52,200 bases of DNA from Candidatus Gottesmanbacteria bacterium (lineage in GTDB: Bacteria > Patescibacteriota > Microgenomatia > UBA10105 > UBA927): positions 332,596 to 384,795 of the forward strand of contig JAHFKN010000001.1 in the NCBI GenBank assembly GCA_023245355.1, given 5' to 3'. Below, one piece after another: positions 50,334-52,200 of this stretch; positions within the stretch are counted from its first letter, which is position 1, and each line of letters begins with the position of its first letter. Both the position numbers and the translations under genes were made by a program. The notes under the pieces were generated by a model. It was given only the letters and a program-made list of their open reading frames with translations, did not search any database and was not told the origin of the DNA.

Positions 50334-50924
50334 TTATTTTTCGTCTTCACCCAGGATGATGACGATCTGTGTTTCGCTGTCAGAGGAACTTCTTCCCATC
50401 GATAGCGATCCTTTCCAGGTTCCTTTGGAAATCCCCTGGGTATTCATGCCGTTTGCATTAAACACGGAATCGACAGACCATCCGTTCTTTTCAAGTTCCG
50501 TTTTATAAAACTCGATCACTTTTTCCGACGTATCCGGCGTTGTCATGGTCAGCCAGAACCCGTTGCTCTTGCCGGCCTGTGCTCCGGAAAGGGAACTCGT
50601 AACCTTTGCACCCGGATATAACGGGAAATCCTTCGGAAAGGTATCCGGCACGGAGTTTGAGCCGATGTCGACTTTGGCGCCCGTTTTGCTGTCCGTAAAC
50701 GTCATCTTACCCTTTTCCAGATCCTGGATATTCGTTTTTACGCCGGTCTTGCTTTCAATCGCTTTCTCAACAATACCGGTCCCTATTTTATTGGCAAAAA
50801 ACTTCATAACAATCGTACTCCCGATTCCCAGAAGCACCAATAGAACAAGACACCCGATACCGACAAACACTAACGGGTTCGTAGATTTTTTCCCTGCGGG
50901 TTTTTCTTCCTTTTTTTCTGCCAT
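50334..50924 (-). CDS. Single-helix anchored extracytoplasmic protein of unknown function
   Basis: The ATG at 50924 was chosen because AAGGAAGGA lies about 8 nt upstream and the protein then begins with a charged tail MAEKKEEKPAGKK. One membrane helix follows (about 18-40), and the rest of the 196 residues are predicted outside. The outer part contains FPKDFPLYPGAKV (96-108) and later a WLTMTTPDTSEKVIEFY stretch with a KTELEKNGWSV helix. I have seen the PKDFPLYPGAKV and 'FYK..L...GW' pattern in many bacterial proteins of unknown function, so a small alpha-beta domain is likely. It is the first gene after the tsa cluster and is separated from tsaB by 59 nt. Confidence 0.78.
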   Translation of the reverse strand: MAEKKEEKPAGKKSTNPLVFVGIGCLVLLVLLGIGSTIVMKFFANKIGTGIVEKAIESKTGVKTNIQDLEKGKMTFTDSKTGAKVDIGSNSVPDTFPKDFPLYPGAKVTSSLSGAQAGKSNGFWLTMTTPDTSEKVIEFYKTELEKNGWSVDSVFNANGMNTQGISKGTWKGSLSMGRSSSDSETQIVIILGEDEK

Positions 50925-50949
50925 ACAATTATTCCTTCCTTCCGCCAAC

Positions 50950-50955
50950 ATAATA
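50950..50955 (-). promoter_or_regulatory. Possible -10 element upstream of the anchored protein at 50334
   Basis: The minus strand reads TATTAT, one mismatch from TATAAT, in the 59-bp gap after tsaB. A start near 50943 would leave a 19-nt leader that includes the AAGGAAGGA ribosome-binding site. No convincing -35 is present, so the call is tentative. Confidence 0.25.
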
Positions 50956-50983
50956 GAGCGGAATATCGTCTTTTCTATTGGTA

Positions 50984-51319
50984 TCATGAATACGGGGGCG
51001 TCGCAAGAGTCTTTTTCCCTGCATTGCCGGCAGGCAGGCCGTTGACAGGAATAGAAAGGAGGGTACCCAGCGTATTGGCAACTGCCAGCCCGACCCGAAG
51101 ACCTGTATACGAACCGGGGCCCTGCTTTGTAGTAATTTCGGTGAGATCCGAAAATGTCAGCGCATGCTCGGAAAGCACGGATTCGATCAGCATCAGAAGC
51201 GGCTGTGTATGAGCGGTATCATGAGCCTCCCGTTTTGCGAGCATAGTCCCGTCGCAAAATAGTTCCACCAGCGCGGATTTTGAGACGGACATATCTATGT
51301 TAAGCACAATTGTTTTCAT
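50984..51319 (-). CDS. tsaB: TsaB, N-terminal-domain-only form
   Basis: This 111-residue protein matches the N-terminal half of TsaB (YeaZ), the partner of TsaD in the threonylcarbamoyl transfer to tRNA A37. It begins with the actin-like strand TIVLNIDMSVSKSALV (3-18) and contains the signature KQGPGSYTGLRVGLAVANTL (65-84). E. coli TsaB has about 230 residues, so the C-terminal domain is absent. The gene ends in TGA at 50984-50986, and only 59 bp separate it from the next gene, so this is a natural truncation rather than a frameshift. The N-terminal domain carries the dimerisation surface for TsaD, so function is possible. It overlaps tsaC by ATGA. Confidence 0.85.
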   Translation of the reverse strand: MKTIVLNIDMSVSKSALVELFCDGTMLAKREAHDTAHTQPLLMLIESVLSEHALTFSDLTEITTKQGPGSYTGLRVGLAVANTLGTLLSIPVNGLPAGNAGKKTLATPPYS

Positions 51320-51906
51320 ATAAGCTCCGTACTCGCCAGGATAACAGCCCCCTGACGCACGATTGTAGCAGGAATCACCGCTGCGTCCACGACCGTTGAC
51401 GCGCTCCCTGCAACACAGGTTCCCGGCACGACATAATCGACATGCGCTAACAGCTCGGGATCCAAATCTTCAAAACGAAACGGTGTCGGCTTACCGTGAA
51501 AGTTTGCCGATGAACCCAATATCGGCGCGTTTGTTCCCCGTATCAGTGAAAGCGCTGTCTCATGGTCCGGCATCCGAAGACCTACGGTTTTGGTGCCTCC
51601 GCGGATAGGGGAGTAGATCCTGTTTTCATCGCAAAACGAAACGATGGTAAGCGCTCCCGGCCAATGTGTTTCCATCAAACGTCGTACAATATGATTCGGG
51701 TGAGTGAAGTAGGCGAGTGCCCGCTCAATTGAGTCCACCAATACCGGCATTGCCATCGTAACCGGGCGCTTACGCAAACGGAACAATCTATCGATACTGT
51801 CTTCCTTATCTATACGGCACCCTATACCGAATGCGGTATCGGTCGGATATACGACGATTCCCCCTTGTGTGAGTACACTGACGGCTTCGGTTATCGAATT
51901 ATCCAT
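51316..51906 (-). CDS. tsaC: L-threonylcarbamoyladenylate synthase (YrdC/Sua5 family)
   Basis: This is a 196-residue protein of normal TsaC length. Motifs are GGIVVYPTDTAFGIGC (15-30), RLRKRPVTMAMPVLV (43-57) with the K-R pair that binds ATP and carbonate, WPGALTIV (82-89), VGLRMPDH (108-115) and LGSSAN (130-135). It makes threonylcarbamoyl-AMP from threonine, bicarbonate and ATP for the t6A37 modification of ANN-decoding tRNAs. It lies between tsaE (8-nt overlap) and tsaB (4-nt overlap). tsaD, which completes the bacterial t6A set, is not in the window. Confidence 0.93.
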   Translation of the reverse strand: MDNSITEAVSVLTQGGIVVYPTDTAFGIGCRIDKEDSIDRLFRLRKRPVTMAMPVLVDSIERALAYFTHPNHIVRRLMETHWPGALTIVSFCDENRIYSPIRGGTKTVGLRMPDHETALSLIRGTNAPILGSSANFHGKPTPFRFEDLDPELLAHVDYVVPGTCVAGSASTVVDAAVIPATIVRQGAVILASTELI

Positions 51907-52200
51907 GTATGCTTCCTTTCAACAGATGGGTTCCGTCTTTTTGTGTTTCAAACCGGACATCGACATGCGTACCCGGCAGCAACCCGCCCAAACGTTCCGG
52001 CCACTCGATGACGACCAGCGATTCTGATTCATTGACCATATCGGCAAATCCGACCGCAATTGCATCCTCGGGTGTATGCGTCCGGTATAAATCCATATGG
52101 TAAAAAAATCCCTGCCGGGCCGGAATTTCATGACGTCGTACAATGATAAATGTAGGGGAGAGAAGCCGGGTAGTTATCCCTATGCCTTTTGCCAGTCCCT
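51899..52200 (-). CDS. tsaE: TsaE, ATPase of the t6A system, 5' part beyond window
   Basis: The frame is open from the right edge to a TAG or TGA-type stop at 51899 and encodes about the last 100 residues of TsaE (YjeE). From the edge it reads GLAKGIGITTRLLSPTF, then IIVRRHE, then GFFYHMDLYR, and later EWPERLGGLLPG. These match the TsaE sequence after the Walker A loop, including SPTF and the YHMDLYR (Walker B-like) motif; the Walker A itself must lie upstream of position 52200. TsaE binds and hydrolyses ATP to regenerate the TsaBD complex. A start at the internal ATG (52096) would be wrong, because conserved sequence precedes it. Confidence 0.92.
   Translation of the reverse strand, partial: GLAKGIGITTRLLSPTFIIVRRHEIPARQGFFYHMDLYRTHTPEDAIAVGFADMVNESESLVVIEWPERLGGLLPGTHVDVRFETQKDGTHLLKGSIHG

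Noticed and set aside
50984-51319. TsaB as a frameshifted pseudogene
   Set aside because: Only 59 bp follow before the next gene, too short for the missing domain, and no TsaB-like sequence is seen in other frames there. A natural short form is simpler.
1-52200. An alternative genetic code with UGA as glycine
   Set aside because: TGA ends many genes in ATGA junctions with correctly placed protein ends, so it is used as a stop codon.
1-52200. Mobile element, phage or CRISPR content
   Set aside because: No transposase, integrase, repeat-spacer array or terminal inverted repeats were found. The many paralogues are ordinary gene duplications without flanking repeats that I could see.

Overview
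The window looks like a chromosomal segment of an uncultivated bacterium, most probably a member of the Candidate Phyla Radiation (Patescibacteria, perhaps Microgenomates). The reasons are indirect: very tight gene packing with ATGA or TAATG junctions, many paralogous polytopic membrane glycosyltransferases of the YfhO-like and '6-pyruvoyl-tetrahydropterin synthase-related' kinds, an exported DUF5667-type protein, a very short TsaB, and CAP-domain and small membrane proteins of unknown role. TGA serves as a normal stop codon throughout, so the recoded CPR groups (Gracilibacteria, Absconditabacteria) are unlikely. No rRNA, tRNA, CRISPR, insertion sequence or integrase was found. Base composition appears near 50% GC by eye.

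Layout. (a) 1-13275, minus strand: ten genes, the last running off the left edge. They encode GT39-, GT87- and PTPS-related-type membrane glycosyltransferases, one GT2 and one exported DUF5667 protein. (b) 13276-13324: a 49-bp divergent promoter region. (c) 13325-20596, plus strand: four large membrane glycosyltransferase genes, almost all with 4-nt overlaps. (d) 20597-20713: a palindrome-rich spacer between convergent units. (e) 20714-39356, minus strand: a mixed block of GT-C proteins, five GT2 and one GT4 cytoplasmic glycosyltransferases, a zinc-ribbon methyltransferase and an oligosaccharide flippase. (f) 39408-49049, minus strand: two more GT-C proteins, two polyprenol-phosphate-type GT2 enzymes (one fused to a GtrA domain) and sugar-nucleotide enzymes (GDP-mannose dehydratase-like, UDP-glucose dehydrogenase, RmlD-like, RmlB, RmlA). 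(g) 49069-50924: a small membrane protein, a membrane-anchored CAP-domain protein and an anchored protein of unknown function. (h) 50984-52200: tsaB, tsaC and the 3' part of tsaE, housekeeping genes for the tRNA t6A37 modification.

How they may work together. I count 20 candidate GT-C-fold integral membrane proteins, eight GT2 and one GT4 enzyme, plus a flippase, a methyltransferase and five sugar-nucleotide genes. The simplest reading is a surface-glycan assembly locus. Nucleotide sugars are made in the cytoplasm. Some are loaded onto polyprenyl phosphate by the GT2 enzymes at 33925-34674, 40587-41339 and 42924-44036, and flipped (GtrA domain, Wzx-like protein). They are then used on the outer face of the membrane by the many GT-C enzymes. 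Seven of the GT-C proteins share a C-terminal 'PGW' module. No initiating phosphoglycosyltransferase, Wzy-type polymerase, O-antigen ligase or rmlC is recognisable, so final product and acceptor are unknown.
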